NCBI RefSeq assembly: GCF_000934545.1
Contig: NZ_CP010554.1
Span: forward strand, 372,001 to 436,000
Source of the DNA: Rugosibacter aromaticivorans
GTDB taxonomy: Bacteria > Pseudomonadota > Gammaproteobacteria > Burkholderiales > Rhodocyclaceae
DNA: 64,000 nt
Direction: 5' to 3'
Part shown: positions 7,747 to 15,966 of the stretch, piece after piece
Numbering within the stretch: position 1 is the first letter of the stretch
Layout: each line of letters opens with the position of its first letter
Translations under genes and position numbers: made by a program
Notes under the pieces: generated by a model
Told to the model about the DNA's origin: nothing
What the model saw: only the letters and a program-made list of their open reading frames with translations
Databases searched by the model: none

Positions 7747-10089
7747 ATGTTCTGGCTGCTGTTTATCTCTATTGGGGTAATCGTTATTGCCGTGTTTGGC
7801 TTACCCGGCCTACGGCGGCTGGTGATCACCGGCCCGGTGTTTGCGCTATACAAAAAAATTCTGCCTATGATGTCGCAAACCGAAAGCGATGCGCTTGAAG
7901 CGGGCACGGTGTGGTGGGAAGGCGAGCTGTTTTCGGGCAAGCCGCAGTGGGAAAAATTGCTGGCTTATCCAGCACCGAAGCTCACGCCCGCCGAGCAATC
8001 TTTTCTCGATAACGAATGCGCGGAGTTGTGTCGCCTGACCAATGACTGGGAGGCGACGCAGGTTCACCACGATCTGTCCCGCGCCGCCTGGCAGTTCGTC
8101 AAGGACAAGGGTTTTCTCGGCATGATCATTCCACGTCACTATGGCGGGCTGGAATTCTCGGCCTATGCGCACTCGCAGGTGGTGCAAAAATTGTCCACAC
8201 GATCTTCCGCAGCGGCGGTTTCTGTCATGGTGCCCAATTCGCTGGGGCCAGCCGAGTTGCTGTTGCGCTATGGTACGGAAGAACAGAAAAACTACTATCT
8301 GCCACGCCTGGCCAAAGGGCTTGAAATCCCAGCCTTCGCGCTGACCAATCCGCATGCCGGTTCAGACGCCGCCGCGATTCCTGACACCGGCATCGTGTGT
8401 AGGGGCGAATGGCAGGGGCAGCAGGTCATCGGCATGCGCGTCACCTGGGAGAAGCGCTACATCACGCTGGGGCCGGTGTGTACGCTCCTCGGCCTGGCCT
8501 TTCATCTGCACGACCCGGATCATCTGCTGGGCGAAGTTGAAGACATTGGCATTACCTGCGCGCTGGTACCGAGCAATCATCCCGGCGTGAATATCGGCCG
8601 CCGTCATTGGCCGTTGAATGCGGTGTTTCAGAACGGGCCGAACTCGGGCGAAGATGTGTTCATGCCGCTGGACTGGATCATCGGCGGGCCGCAGAGGGCC
8701 GGCCAGGGCTGGCGCATGCTGATGGAATGCCTGGCGGCAGGACGGGCGATCTCACTGCCATCGACAAGCACCGGCATAGCCAAGTTGGCCGTGCGCGCCA
8801 CCGGCGGCTATGCGCGCGTGCGCAGCCAGTTCAATCTGGCGATTGGCAAATTTGAAGGCGTCGAAGAAGCGCTGACGCGCATGGGTGGCAACACTTACCT
8901 GATGGACGCGGCGCGGATGATGACCGCAGGCGCGGTCGATCTGGGCGAACATCCATCGGTGGCCTCAGCGATTGTCAAATACCACGTCACCGAACGCGCG
9001 CGTCAGGTGGTGAATGATGCGATGGATATCCTCGGCGGCAAGGGCATTTGCCTTGGCCCCGGCAACTTCATGGGGCGCGCGTATCAACAGATTCCCATCG
9101 CCATCACCGTTGAAGGCGCGAACATTCTCACACGCAGCCTCATCATCTTCGGCCAGGGCGCGATCCGTTGCCATCCGTATGTGCTGCGCGAAATGCAGGC
9201 AGCGCAAAATGAGGATGCGCGGGCCGGTTTGCGTGCATTCGATGCGGCGCTGGTTGGCCACCTCGGGTTTGCGATTGGCAACGCGCTACGGGCTGTGTGG
9301 TTGGGGCTCACCGGTTCGCATTTCGCGAGCGTGCCAAAAAATATGGCACCGGAAACGAAGCGCTACTATCAGCAGCTCACCCGCTTTTCAGCCGCGTTTG
9401 CGTTTCTTTCCGACGTGGCTATGCTGGTGCTGGGCGGTGGCTTGAAACGTCGTGAGAAGCTCTCCGCGCGGCTGGGCGATATTTTGTCGCTGATGTATCT
9501 CGCCTCGGCCACGCTCAAGCGCTATGAAGACGAAGGCCGTCAGGCTGCTGATGCGCAGCTGGTGCATTGGGCGATCTGGGATGCGATGTTCAAGGCGCAG
9601 AATGCGTTTGAAGGCGTGCTCGCCAATTTTCCAAACAAGGCCGTCGCCTGGTTTCTGGCGCGGATTATTTTTCCGCTCGGCCGCCCGTATGTGGTGCCAG
9701 CTGATGCACTGGGGCATGACGTGGCGAAGTGCCTGATCGAACCTTCTGTCACGCGCGACCGGCTGACTGCCGGCATGTATCTGCCGCAAAATGAGGCCGA
9801 AGCCATTAACGATGCCGTGGGTGTCATCGAACTGGCGCTGGAGGCGACGCGCGCAGCAGAGCCCGCCGAGGCCAAACTGCGCGCAGCCGAAAAGGCTGGG
9901 AAAGTCGGCGCTGGTGACACGGCAAACAACGCGGCGAATAATGAGCGCGAATGCCTGCATCAGGCGCAGCAGACAGGTATTTTGACCCTTGAAGAAGCCG
10001 CGCTAATTGCACACCGCTACGATCTGCGCGACAAGGTGATTCGTGTGGATGATTTTCCGTCGGATTTTTCTGTGGCAGCGCACGATTAG
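7747..10089 (+). CDS. fadE: Acyl-CoA dehydrogenase, FadE type
   Basis: 780-residue membrane-anchored acyl-CoA dehydrogenase catalysing the first beta-oxidation step (acyl-CoA to trans-2-enoyl-CoA, electrons to ETF via FAD). An N-terminal hydrophobic anchor (residues 1-22), the FadE-specific region (DNECAELCRLTNDWE), FAD/substrate motifs (FALTNPHAGSDAAA; MDILGGKGICLGP), the probable catalytic Glu in VEGANILTRSLI, and a FadE C-terminal domain ending VIRVDDFP are all seen. E. coli FadE has 814 residues. A GGAGGAG ribosome site precedes the ATG. Residues about 718-728 (KVGAGDTANNA), in a variable linker, match the dispersed repeat. First gene of a four-gene beta-oxidation operon. Confidence 0.93.
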   Translation: MFWLLFISIGVIVIAVFGLPGLRRLVITGPVFALYKKILPMMSQTESDALEAGTVWWEGELFSGKPQWEKLLAYPAPKLTPAEQSFLDNECAELCRLTNDWEATQVHHDLSRAAWQFVKDKGFLGMIIPRHYGGLEFSAYAHSQVVQKLSTRSSAAAVSVMVPNSLGPAELLLRYGTEEQKNYYLPRLAKGLEIPAFALTNPHAGSDAAAIPDTGIVCRGEWQGQQVIGMRVTWEKRYITLGPVCTLLGLAFHLHDPDHLLGEVEDIGITCALVPSNHPGVNIGRRHWPLNAVFQNGPNSGEDVFMPLDWIIGGPQRAGQGWRMLMECLAAGRAISLPSTSTGIAKLAVRATGGYARVRSQFNLAIGKFEGVEEALTRMGGNTYLMDAARMMTAGAVDLGEHPSVASAIVKYHVTERARQVVNDAMDILGGKGICLGPGNFMGRAYQQIPIAITVEGANILTRSLIIFGQGAIRCHPYVLREMQAAQNEDARAGLRAFDAALVGHLGFAIGNALRAVWLGLTGSHFASVPKNMAPETKRYYQQLTRFSAAFAFLSDVAMLVLGGGLKRREKLSARLGDILSLMYLASATLKRYEDEGRQAADAQLVHWAIWDAMFKAQNAFEGVLANFPNKAVAWFLARIIFPLGRPYVVPADALGHDVAKCLIEPSVTRDRLTAGMYLPQNEAEAINDAVGVIELALEATRAAEPAEAKLRAAEKAGKVGAGDTANNAANNERECLHQAQQTGILTLEEAALIAHRYDLRDKVIRVDDFPSDFSVAAHD
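9901..9930 (+). repeat. Dispersed KVGAGDT-type repeat, copy 3 (in fadE)
   Basis: Reads AAAGTCGGCGCTGGTGACAC followed by GGCAAACAA. The first 27 bases (to GGCAAAC) are identical to the intergenic copy at 49742-49768. In frame, it adds KVGAGDTANN to the C-terminal linker of FadE. Confidence 0.85.
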
Positions 10090-10122
10090 AATGAACGATT
10101 TTTAAGGTTAAGGACATAACGA

Positions 10123-11316
10123 ATGAGCACCGATGTTGCCAAACCTGCCGCCAAATTTAGCTGGGACGACCCGCTACTGATTGATGGACAATTGACCGAA
10201 GACGAGCGTCTGCTGCGCGACGCCGCTCGCGACTATTGCCAGGGCAAGCTGGCGCCGCGCATCCAGCTGGCCTTCCGTAATGAAACCACCGACCCCGGCA
10301 TCTTCCGCGAGATGGGCGAGATGGGTTTACTCGGCGCGACAATAGGCACGGAATATGGCGGCGCGGGATTGAACTATGTCAGCTATGGCCTGATTGCGCG
10401 CGAAGTCGAGCGCGTTGATTCGGGCTACCGCTCGATGATGAGTGTGCAATCGTCACTCGTCATGGTGCCGATCAATGAATTTGGCAACGCAGCACAAAAG
10501 CAAAAGTATCTGCCCAAACTGGCCAGTGGCGAATGGATCGGCTGCTTTGGCCTGACCGAGCCGAATCATGGCTCCGACCCCGGCTCGATGATTACCCGTG
10601 CGAAAAAAGTCGCCGGCGGGTTTCGTCTGTCGGGCGCCAAGATGTGGATCACCAACTCGCCGATTGCCGATGTGTTTGTGGTCTGGGCGAAGAATGATGA
10701 GGGCATTATTAAAGGCTTCATTCTCGAAAAAGGCATGCCCGGTTTGTCGGCGCCGGCTATCCACGGCAAGGTCGGGCTGCGTTCGTCAATCACTGGCGAG
10801 ATTGTCATGGATGAGGTGTTCGTGCCGGATGAAAACGAGCTCAATGTCAGCGGCCTCAAGGGGCCATTTACCTGCCTTGACTCGGCGCGTTACGGCATTG
10901 CCTGGGGCGCGCTCGGCGCGGCGGAAGACTGCTGGTTCCGCGCGCGGCAATATGTGCTGGATCGTCACCAGTTTGGTCGCCCACTGGCCGCGAATCAACT
11001 GGTGCAGAAAAAACTGGCCGACATGCAAACCGAGATCACGCTGGGCCTGCAAGGCTGTTTACGGCTGGGCCGCATGAAAGACGACGGCGTGGCATCGCCA
11101 GAAATCACCTCGATGATGAAACGCAATTCGTGCGGCAAATCGTTGGATATCGCCCGCGTCGCGCGGGATATGCTGGGTGGTAACGGTATCTCGGATGAAT
11201 TTGGCGTCATCCGCCACATGGTGAATCTGGAAGTAGTGAATACGTATGAAGGCACACACGATGTGCACGCATTGATTTTGGGTCGCGCACAGACAGGCAT
11301 ACAAGCTTTTTCATAG
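10123..11316 (+). CDS. gcdH: Glutaryl-CoA dehydrogenase
   Basis: 397-residue acyl-CoA dehydrogenase that oxidatively decarboxylates glutaryl-CoA to crotonyl-CoA, a step in lysine, benzoyl-CoA and pimeloyl-CoA breakdown. GcdH landmarks are strong: N-terminal [44 protein letters not shown], the FAD motif [47 protein letters not shown] and the catalytic Glu in [17 protein letters not shown]. It lies 33 bases after fadE with AAGGACA as ribosome site. The Arg of YRSMMS and the serine-rich pocket fit a dicarboxyl substrate. In context it would feed crotonyl-CoA to the FadJ-like protein downstream. Confidence 0.95.
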   Translation: MSTDVAKPAAKFSWDDPLLIDGQLTEDERLLRDAARDYCQGKLAPRIQLAFRNETTDPGIFREMGEMGLLGATIGTEYGGAGLNYVSYGLIAREVERVDSGYRSMMSVQSSLVMVPINEFGNAAQKQKYLPKLASGEWIGCFGLTEPNHGSDPGSMITRAKKVAGGFRLSGAKMWITNSPIADVFVVWAKNDEGIIKGFILEKGMPGLSAPAIHGKVGLRSSITGEIVMDEVFVPDENELNVSGLKGPFTCLDSARYGIAWGALGAAEDCWFRARQYVLDRHQFGRPLAANQLVQKKLADMQTEITLGLQGCLRLGRMKDDGVASPEITSMMKRNSCGKSLDIARVARDMLGGNGISDEFGVIRHMVNLEVVNTYEGTHDVHALILGRAQTGIQAFS

Positions 11317-11341
11317 CCCTGCGCGATGCGCAGGAGGAGGC

Positions 11342-12631
11342 ATGATGACCAATGAACCGATTTACATCATCGATGGCGCACGCACACCGTTTCTAAAATC
11401 GCGCAACAGGCCGGGGCCGTTTTCTGCTTCCGATCTGGCCACGCTCTCTGGTCGCGCACTGCTGGCGCGGCAGGCATTCGCACCCGATGCACTGGATGAA
11501 GTCATCATTGGCTGCGCCAGCCCTGGCGTGGATGAAACCAACATCGGCCGCGTTATTTCGCTGCGCCTGGGTTGCGGCAATAAAGTGCCTGGCTGGACGG
11601 TGATGCGCAATTGCGCCTCCGGCATGCAGGCGATTGATTCGGCGATTGCCAATATCCAGCGCGGACGTGCCAGCCTGGTGCTGGCCGGTGGTGTCGATGC
11701 GCTGTCGCGCACCCCGCTGCTTTATTCCATCCCCATGGTGCAGTGGTTTTCGGACATGAGTGCAGCGCGCAGCTTTGGCGGGAAGTTGAAGCTGTTTCTC
11801 CGCCTGCGGCCGAGTGCGCTGCTCTCACCGGTGATCGGTATTGAGCGCGGCCTCACCGACCCGGTGGTCGGCCTGATGATGGGCCAGACGGCGGAAAATC
11901 TGGCATGGAAATTTGGTATCACACGGCAGGAGATGGATGCCTATTCCGTCGAGAGCCATCGTCGCTTGGCCGCCGCGCAGGACGCCGGTCACCTTGACGA
12001 AATTGTGCCGCTGATTGGTGTCGATGGCACGGTGTATAAAAATGACGATGGCGTGCGGCGTGATTCGAGCATGGAAAATCTGGCACGCCTGAAACCTTTT
12101 TTCGATCGCACGTATGGTGCTGTCACCGCAGGCAACAGCTCGCAAATCACGGATGGTGCGGCCTGGCTCGTGCTGGCTTCTGCCGCTGCGGTAGAGCAAT
12201 GGAAGCTGCAACCGATCGGCCGCATTGTGGATACACAATGGGCCGCGCTGGACCCGGCGCTGATGGGGCTGGGTCCCGTGCATGCGACAACGCCGATTCT
12301 GCAACGCCACGGTTTGCAGTTGAGTGACATCGACGCATGGGAGATCAATGAAGCCTTTGCCGCGCAAGTGCTGGGCTGTTTGCGCGCATGGAATGATGAT
12401 GAGTATTGCCGCAGCGAACTTGGTTTGACGCATGCCATGGGGCAGATCGACCAATCCAAGATCAATGTTGATGGCGGTGCCATTGCGCTCGGCCACCCGG
12501 TGGGCGCATCGGGTGCACGCATCGTGTTGCATCTGTTACATGTCTTGCGCCGCGAGAAAAAGAAGCGCGGCATCGCCACGATTTGCATCGGTGGCGGGCA
12601 GGGCGGCGCAGTTTTGGTGGAGGCACTTTGA
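11342..12631 (+). CDS. Thiolase (acetyl-CoA acyltransferase, FadI/FadA-like)
   Basis: 429-residue thiolase cleaving 3-ketoacyl-CoA to acetyl-CoA and a shortened acyl-CoA. The active-site Cys is in RNCASGMQAID (near residue 90), the His in NEAFAAQVLG and in GGAIALGHPVGASGARI, and the second Cys in CIGGGQGGA. It carries the longer loop region typical of FadI-like long-chain thiolases. AGGAGGAGG precedes a double ATG (11342/11345). The stop overlaps the following fadJ-like ATG by one base (TGATG), so the hydratase/dehydrogenase and thiolase are coupled, as in fadBA/fadIJ systems. Chain-length preference cannot be read from sequence. Confidence 0.92.
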   Translation: MMTNEPIYIIDGARTPFLKSRNRPGPFSASDLATLSGRALLARQAFAPDALDEVIIGCASPGVDETNIGRVISLRLGCGNKVPGWTVMRNCASGMQAIDSAIANIQRGRASLVLAGGVDALSRTPLLYSIPMVQWFSDMSAARSFGGKLKLFLRLRPSALLSPVIGIERGLTDPVVGLMMGQTAENLAWKFGITRQEMDAYSVESHRRLAAAQDAGHLDEIVPLIGVDGTVYKNDDGVRRDSSMENLARLKPFFDRTYGAVTAGNSSQITDGAAWLVLASAAAVEQWKLQPIGRIVDTQWAALDPALMGLGPVHATTPILQRHGLQLSDIDAWEINEAFAAQVLGCLRAWNDDEYCRSELGLTHAMGQIDQSKINVDGGAIALGHPVGASGARIVLHLLHVLRREKKKRGIATICIGGGQGGAVLVEAL

Positions 12632-14571
12632 TGAACCTCATACACTGGAAACTGGAACGCGATGCCGACGGCACGGCTTGGGCGATTCTTGATCGAAAAG
12701 ACACATCCACCAATGTGCTGACTGCCGAGGTGATGGCTGAGCTCGCCGCGCTGCTTGATGAATGCGACCGCGAGCCACCCAAGGCGCTGATTTTCAAATC
12801 CGGGAAAGCGACGGGCTTCATCGCCGGAGCGGACATCGAAGAATTAGCCCGGCTCGATTCAGGCGTGGCAGCCCATGCGCTGATCAAACGCGGCTGGGAT
12901 TTATATAACCGTCTGGCGACTGTGGCTTACCCCACGCTGGCGCTGATTCGCGGGCATTGCCTGGGCGGAGGCACCGAGCTGGCGCTGGCTTGTCGCTACC
13001 GCATTGCGGTGGATGAAGCGCAAACCAAAATCGCTCTGCCCGAGGTGATGCTGGGCATTGTGCCTGGTTGGGGCGGCATGTTGCGTCTGCCGCAAAAAGT
13101 CGGTGCTGCTGCCGCGCTGGACATGATGCTGACGGGAAAAAGCATCGATGCGCGACGCGCGCAAAAAATGGGCTTGGTGGATGTCTGCGTGCCGCCGCGC
13201 GTGATGGACAATGCTGCCCGCATATTAGTGAATTCCGGCCGGTCGCCGTGCGCATTGCCATTGCTGCAACGCTTGTTGAATGGCCCCTTGAAGCGCATCG
13301 TCGCCGCGCAGGCAAGAAAACAAGTCGCCCGTCGCGCACGGCCGGAACACTATCCCGCGCCGTATGCCATTCTCGACATGTGGGCGCACCACAGTGGCAA
13401 TGCGCTGGCCGTGCCGGCGGAAAAAGTCACCTCGCTTGACGCGCTGATTACGTCGCCCACTACAAAAAATCTGCTGCGCGTGTTTTTCTTGCAAGAACGA
13501 CTCAAGGGTTTTGGAAAAGAAGCCGCGAACTTTGCACCTCGCCATGTGCATGTGGTTGGCGCGGGCGTCATGGGCGGTGACATTGCCGCATGGTGCGCCT
13601 TGTCCGGCCTGACGGTCACCTTGCAGGATCAAAGCGTGGAACGCATCGCCCCGGCCATTGCCCGCGCGGCGTTGCTGTTCGAGAAAAAGCTGCGCGATAA
13701 AACGGCTGCGCATTTTGCGCTTGACCGGCTCATTGCGGATGCGCATGGCGACGGTGTGCGCCAGGCTGATGTCATCATCGAGGCCATTTTTGAAAACCTG
13801 GAAGCCAAGCAAAAACTGTTTGCCGAGATCGAACGCCGCGCCAAGCCGGAGGCGCTGCTGGCATCCAACACCTCGTCGCTGCGGCTGGTGGACATTGCTC
13901 TCGCGCTGCAACAGCCGGCGCGGCTGGCGGGCATACATTTCTTCAATCCCGTGGCGCAGATGTCACTTGTCGAAGTCGTGGCAAGTGACACTACCTCAAC
14001 CATTACCGCGCAACAGGCCGCAGCCTTCGTGCGCCAGATAGACAAGTTGCCACTGCCCGTGAAAGACGCGCCAGGTTTTTTAGTGAATGCCGTCTTGGCG
14101 CCTTACCTGAATGAAGCCATGCGCTGCGTGGATGAAGGTATTGCGCCAGAAACCATCGATGCTGCTGCACTCGCTTTTGGCATGCCCATGGGGCCGATTG
14201 AATTGGCTGATACCGTGGGCCTGGATATCGCACTCGCCGTGGGTCGACAGTTGGTTGCCGCTGAGATACAGCCAAAGAAACTGGGTGAACTGGTGGCCGC
14301 TGGTCACCTGGGCAAAAAGAGCGGGCAGGGTTTTTATGTGTGGGTGGCAGGGAAGGCGCAAAAAACGGCGGCAGGTGTCGCAGGTGTCAGTGCTGCCGGC
14401 TTGATGCAACGATTGCTCAAACCGCTGCTTGCCGCCACGGCCGGGCGGGTGGCCGCAGGCGTGGTGCAAGATGCTGACCTCGCCGATGCCGGTGTCATCT
14501 TCGGCACTGGTTTCGCGCCTTATACCGGCGGCCCGATGAATTACCGCGCACAGCATCCCGACACGGAGTGA
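12631..14571 (+). CDS. Fused enoyl-CoA hydratase / 3-hydroxyacyl-CoA dehydrogenase (FadJ/PimF-like)
   Basis: 646-residue bifunctional beta-oxidation enzyme. The N-terminal crotonase domain has the oxyanion stretch GFIAGADIEEL and both catalytic Glu (GGGTELALACRYR, LPEVMLGIVPGWGG). The dehydrogenase half has the NAD loop VVGAGVMGGDIAAW near residue 302 and the catalytic His in GIHFFNPVAQMSLVEVV, then the C-terminal 3HCDH domain (KDAPGFLVNAVLAPYLNE). It ends soon after FAPYTGGP, about 35-70 residues shorter than FadB/FadJ, so the second C-terminal repeat is incomplete. The start follows the thiolase stop with a GGTGGAGG ribosome site. A longer frame from 12583 overlaps the thiolase and is rejected. 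Confidence 0.92.
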   Translation: MNLIHWKLERDADGTAWAILDRKDTSTNVLTAEVMAELAALLDECDREPPKALIFKSGKATGFIAGADIEELARLDSGVAAHALIKRGWDLYNRLATVAYPTLALIRGHCLGGGTELALACRYRIAVDEAQTKIALPEVMLGIVPGWGGMLRLPQKVGAAAALDMMLTGKSIDARRAQKMGLVDVCVPPRVMDNAARILVNSGRSPCALPLLQRLLNGPLKRIVAAQARKQVARRARPEHYPAPYAILDMWAHHSGNALAVPAEKVTSLDALITSPTTKNLLRVFFLQERLKGFGKEAANFAPRHVHVVGAGVMGGDIAAWCALSGLTVTLQDQSVERIAPAIARAALLFEKKLRDKTAAHFALDRLIADAHGDGVRQADVIIEAIFENLEAKQKLFAEIERRAKPEALLASNTSSLRLVDIALALQQPARLAGIHFFNPVAQMSLVEVVASDTTSTITAQQAAAFVRQIDKLPLPVKDAPGFLVNAVLAPYLNEAMRCVDEGIAPETIDAAALAFGMPMGPIELADTVGLDIALAVGRQLVAAEIQPKKLGELVAAGHLGKKSGQGFYVWVAGKAQKTAAGVAGVSAAGLMQRLLKPLLAATAGRVAAGVVQDADLADAGVIFGTGFAPYTGGPMNYRAQHPDTE

Positions 14572-14591
14572 GCGCCTCATTGTCTCTCCAT

Positions 14592-14643
14592 GCCGTCTCA
14601 CCAGTGCGCCCCGAAGGAAGTCCCCTTGGGGTGCCGACTTTTT
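14592..14643 (-). repeat. Dispersed repeat, copy 4, with central hairpin (intergenic)
   Basis: On the minus strand it opens with AAAAAGTCGGC and closes with CACTGGTGAGACGGC, the two ends of the family, with a stem-forming insert (CCCCAAGG...CCTTCGGGG) between. The insert contains ACTTCCTTCGG, as in the murU tandem units. It lies between the fadJ-like gene and a methyltransferase. Confidence 0.65.
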
Positions 14644-14654
14644 AGCCAGCGCCC

Positions 14655-15269
14655 ATGAAACATTTTTACGATACTTGCGTTTTACCGCACGTCATTGACT
14701 TTGCGTGTGGCTTGCCGACTTTTGAGCGGGGTCGCATCGACCTCTTGCCCGAAGCTTCAGGCCGGGTGCTGGAAATCGGCATGGGGACGGGACGTAATTT
14801 GCCGTATTACCAGCCGGAAAAATTAACCTGTCTGTGCGGGCTTGACCCAGGGCTACATCCCAAAGCAGAGCAACGGGCCAAGGCGGCGGGGCTGGTTATT
14901 TTGCCCATGCCGCTTTCAGCCGAGCGCATTCCGATGCAGGATCACAGCTTTGATTGTGTGGTGTCCACCTACACGCTATGTACTATTCCTGATATCGGTG
15001 CTGCACTCAAAGAAGTTTATCGTGTGCTTGCGCCCGGCGGGCGCTTATTGTTTTTGGAGCACGGGGCAGCGCCGGAGCACAACGTGCGGCGCTGGCAAGA
15101 TCGCATCACGCCCTATTGGAAGGCTGTCGCGGGTGGATGCCACCTTAACCGCGAGATGCCTGCTTTACTGCAAGCGGCTGGATTCAGGATCGATCGCCTG
15201 ACGCAGCGCTTTTCCCCCGGCCCGCGATTGCTGACTTATCTTTATACGGGTGTCGCTTTCAGGGATTGA
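14655..15269 (+). CDS. SAM-dependent class I methyltransferase (UbiE/METTL7-like)
   Basis: 204-residue methyltransferase. The SAM-binding motif I is VLEIGMGTGRNLPYY near residue 38, motif II CGLDPG, and the post-motif SFDCVVSTYTLCTIPD followed by LKEVYRVLAPGGRLLFLEHG. The C-terminal GCHLNREMPALLQAAGF segment is typical of the group often called phosphatidylethanolamine N-methyltransferase-like or METTL7-like. The substrate is unknown. It starts 83 bases after the fadJ-like gene, separated by a repeat copy that might itself act as a hairpin, so co-transcription with the beta-oxidation genes is uncertain. Confidence 0.82.
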   Translation: MKHFYDTCVLPHVIDFACGLPTFERGRIDLLPEASGRVLEIGMGTGRNLPYYQPEKLTCLCGLDPGLHPKAEQRAKAAGLVILPMPLSAERIPMQDHSFDCVVSTYTLCTIPDIGAALKEVYRVLAPGGRLLFLEHGAAPEHNVRRWQDRITPYWKAVAGGCHLNREMPALLQAAGFRIDRLTQRFSPGPRLLTYLYTGVAFRD

Positions 15270-15403
15270 GCATCGCTGAGCGAGTTAATAGGAGTGCCAG
15301 CAGAGGTACAGGGGCAGTACAAGCCGGAGGCCCGACATGCCAGGCACCACCTTGTATACTGGCGGCTCAATGAATGATCGCAATCAGCCACAAGGAAGCC
15401 GCT

Positions 15404-15844
15404 ATGACAACTGCAACGAAAGTTAATGAAAATTTACTCGCTTCGCCACAGGGCACACTTGAGCTACGCGTGGTGCCTATGCCTTCGGATGTCAATGGCG
15501 CGGGCGATATTTTTGGTGGCTGGGTGATGGCGCAGGTGGATATTGCCGGGGGGTTTGCCGCGCAACGTCGCGCCCGCGGGCGAGTGGCGACTGTGGCGGT
15601 TACCTCATTTACTTTCAAGCAGCCGATTTCTGTGGGCGATCAAGTGAGCTTTTATACGCAGATTATCCGTGTCGGACACACGTCCATCGCGGTGGATGTG
15701 CAGGTGTTTGCAGAACGCCACCCCGAAGACCCGGTGATCGTCAAAGTGACTGAAGCGCAGCTGGTGTACGTTGCACTCAATGCCGATGGTAGCAAGCGCC
15801 TCGTGCCAATAGAGCCGATGGTGGCTGCACTCACCCGCGCGTAG
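15404..15844 (+). CDS. yciA: Acyl-CoA thioesterase, YciA family
   Basis: 146-residue single hot-dog domain thioesterase hydrolysing acyl-CoAs. The signature is MPSDVNGAGDIFGGWVMAQVDIAGG with Asn and Asp of the active site, then VAVTSFTFKQPISVGDQVSFY and the C-terminal ERHPEDPVIVKVTEAQLVYVAL. E. coli YciA has 132 residues. The ATG at 15404 is preferred over 15374 because AAGGAAG lies just upstream. It lies downstream of the acyl-CoA catabolic genes on the same strand and may release CoA from surplus acyl-CoAs. Confidence 0.9.
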   Translation: MTTATKVNENLLASPQGTLELRVVPMPSDVNGAGDIFGGWVMAQVDIAGGFAAQRRARGRVATVAVTSFTFKQPISVGDQVSFYTQIIRVGHTSIAVDVQVFAERHPEDPVIVKVTEAQLVYVALNADGSKRLVPIEPMVAALTRA

Positions 15845-15966
15845 TTTCGTGGCCGCAACGCGCAGTTGTCACCTTTAATTGCAATGCCTGCGCTCGCTGG
15901 CCCGGCGATCTGCGCGTATCGCTGGTCAGCGTATTGAGGGCACACGTTACACGCTACACTCTACCT

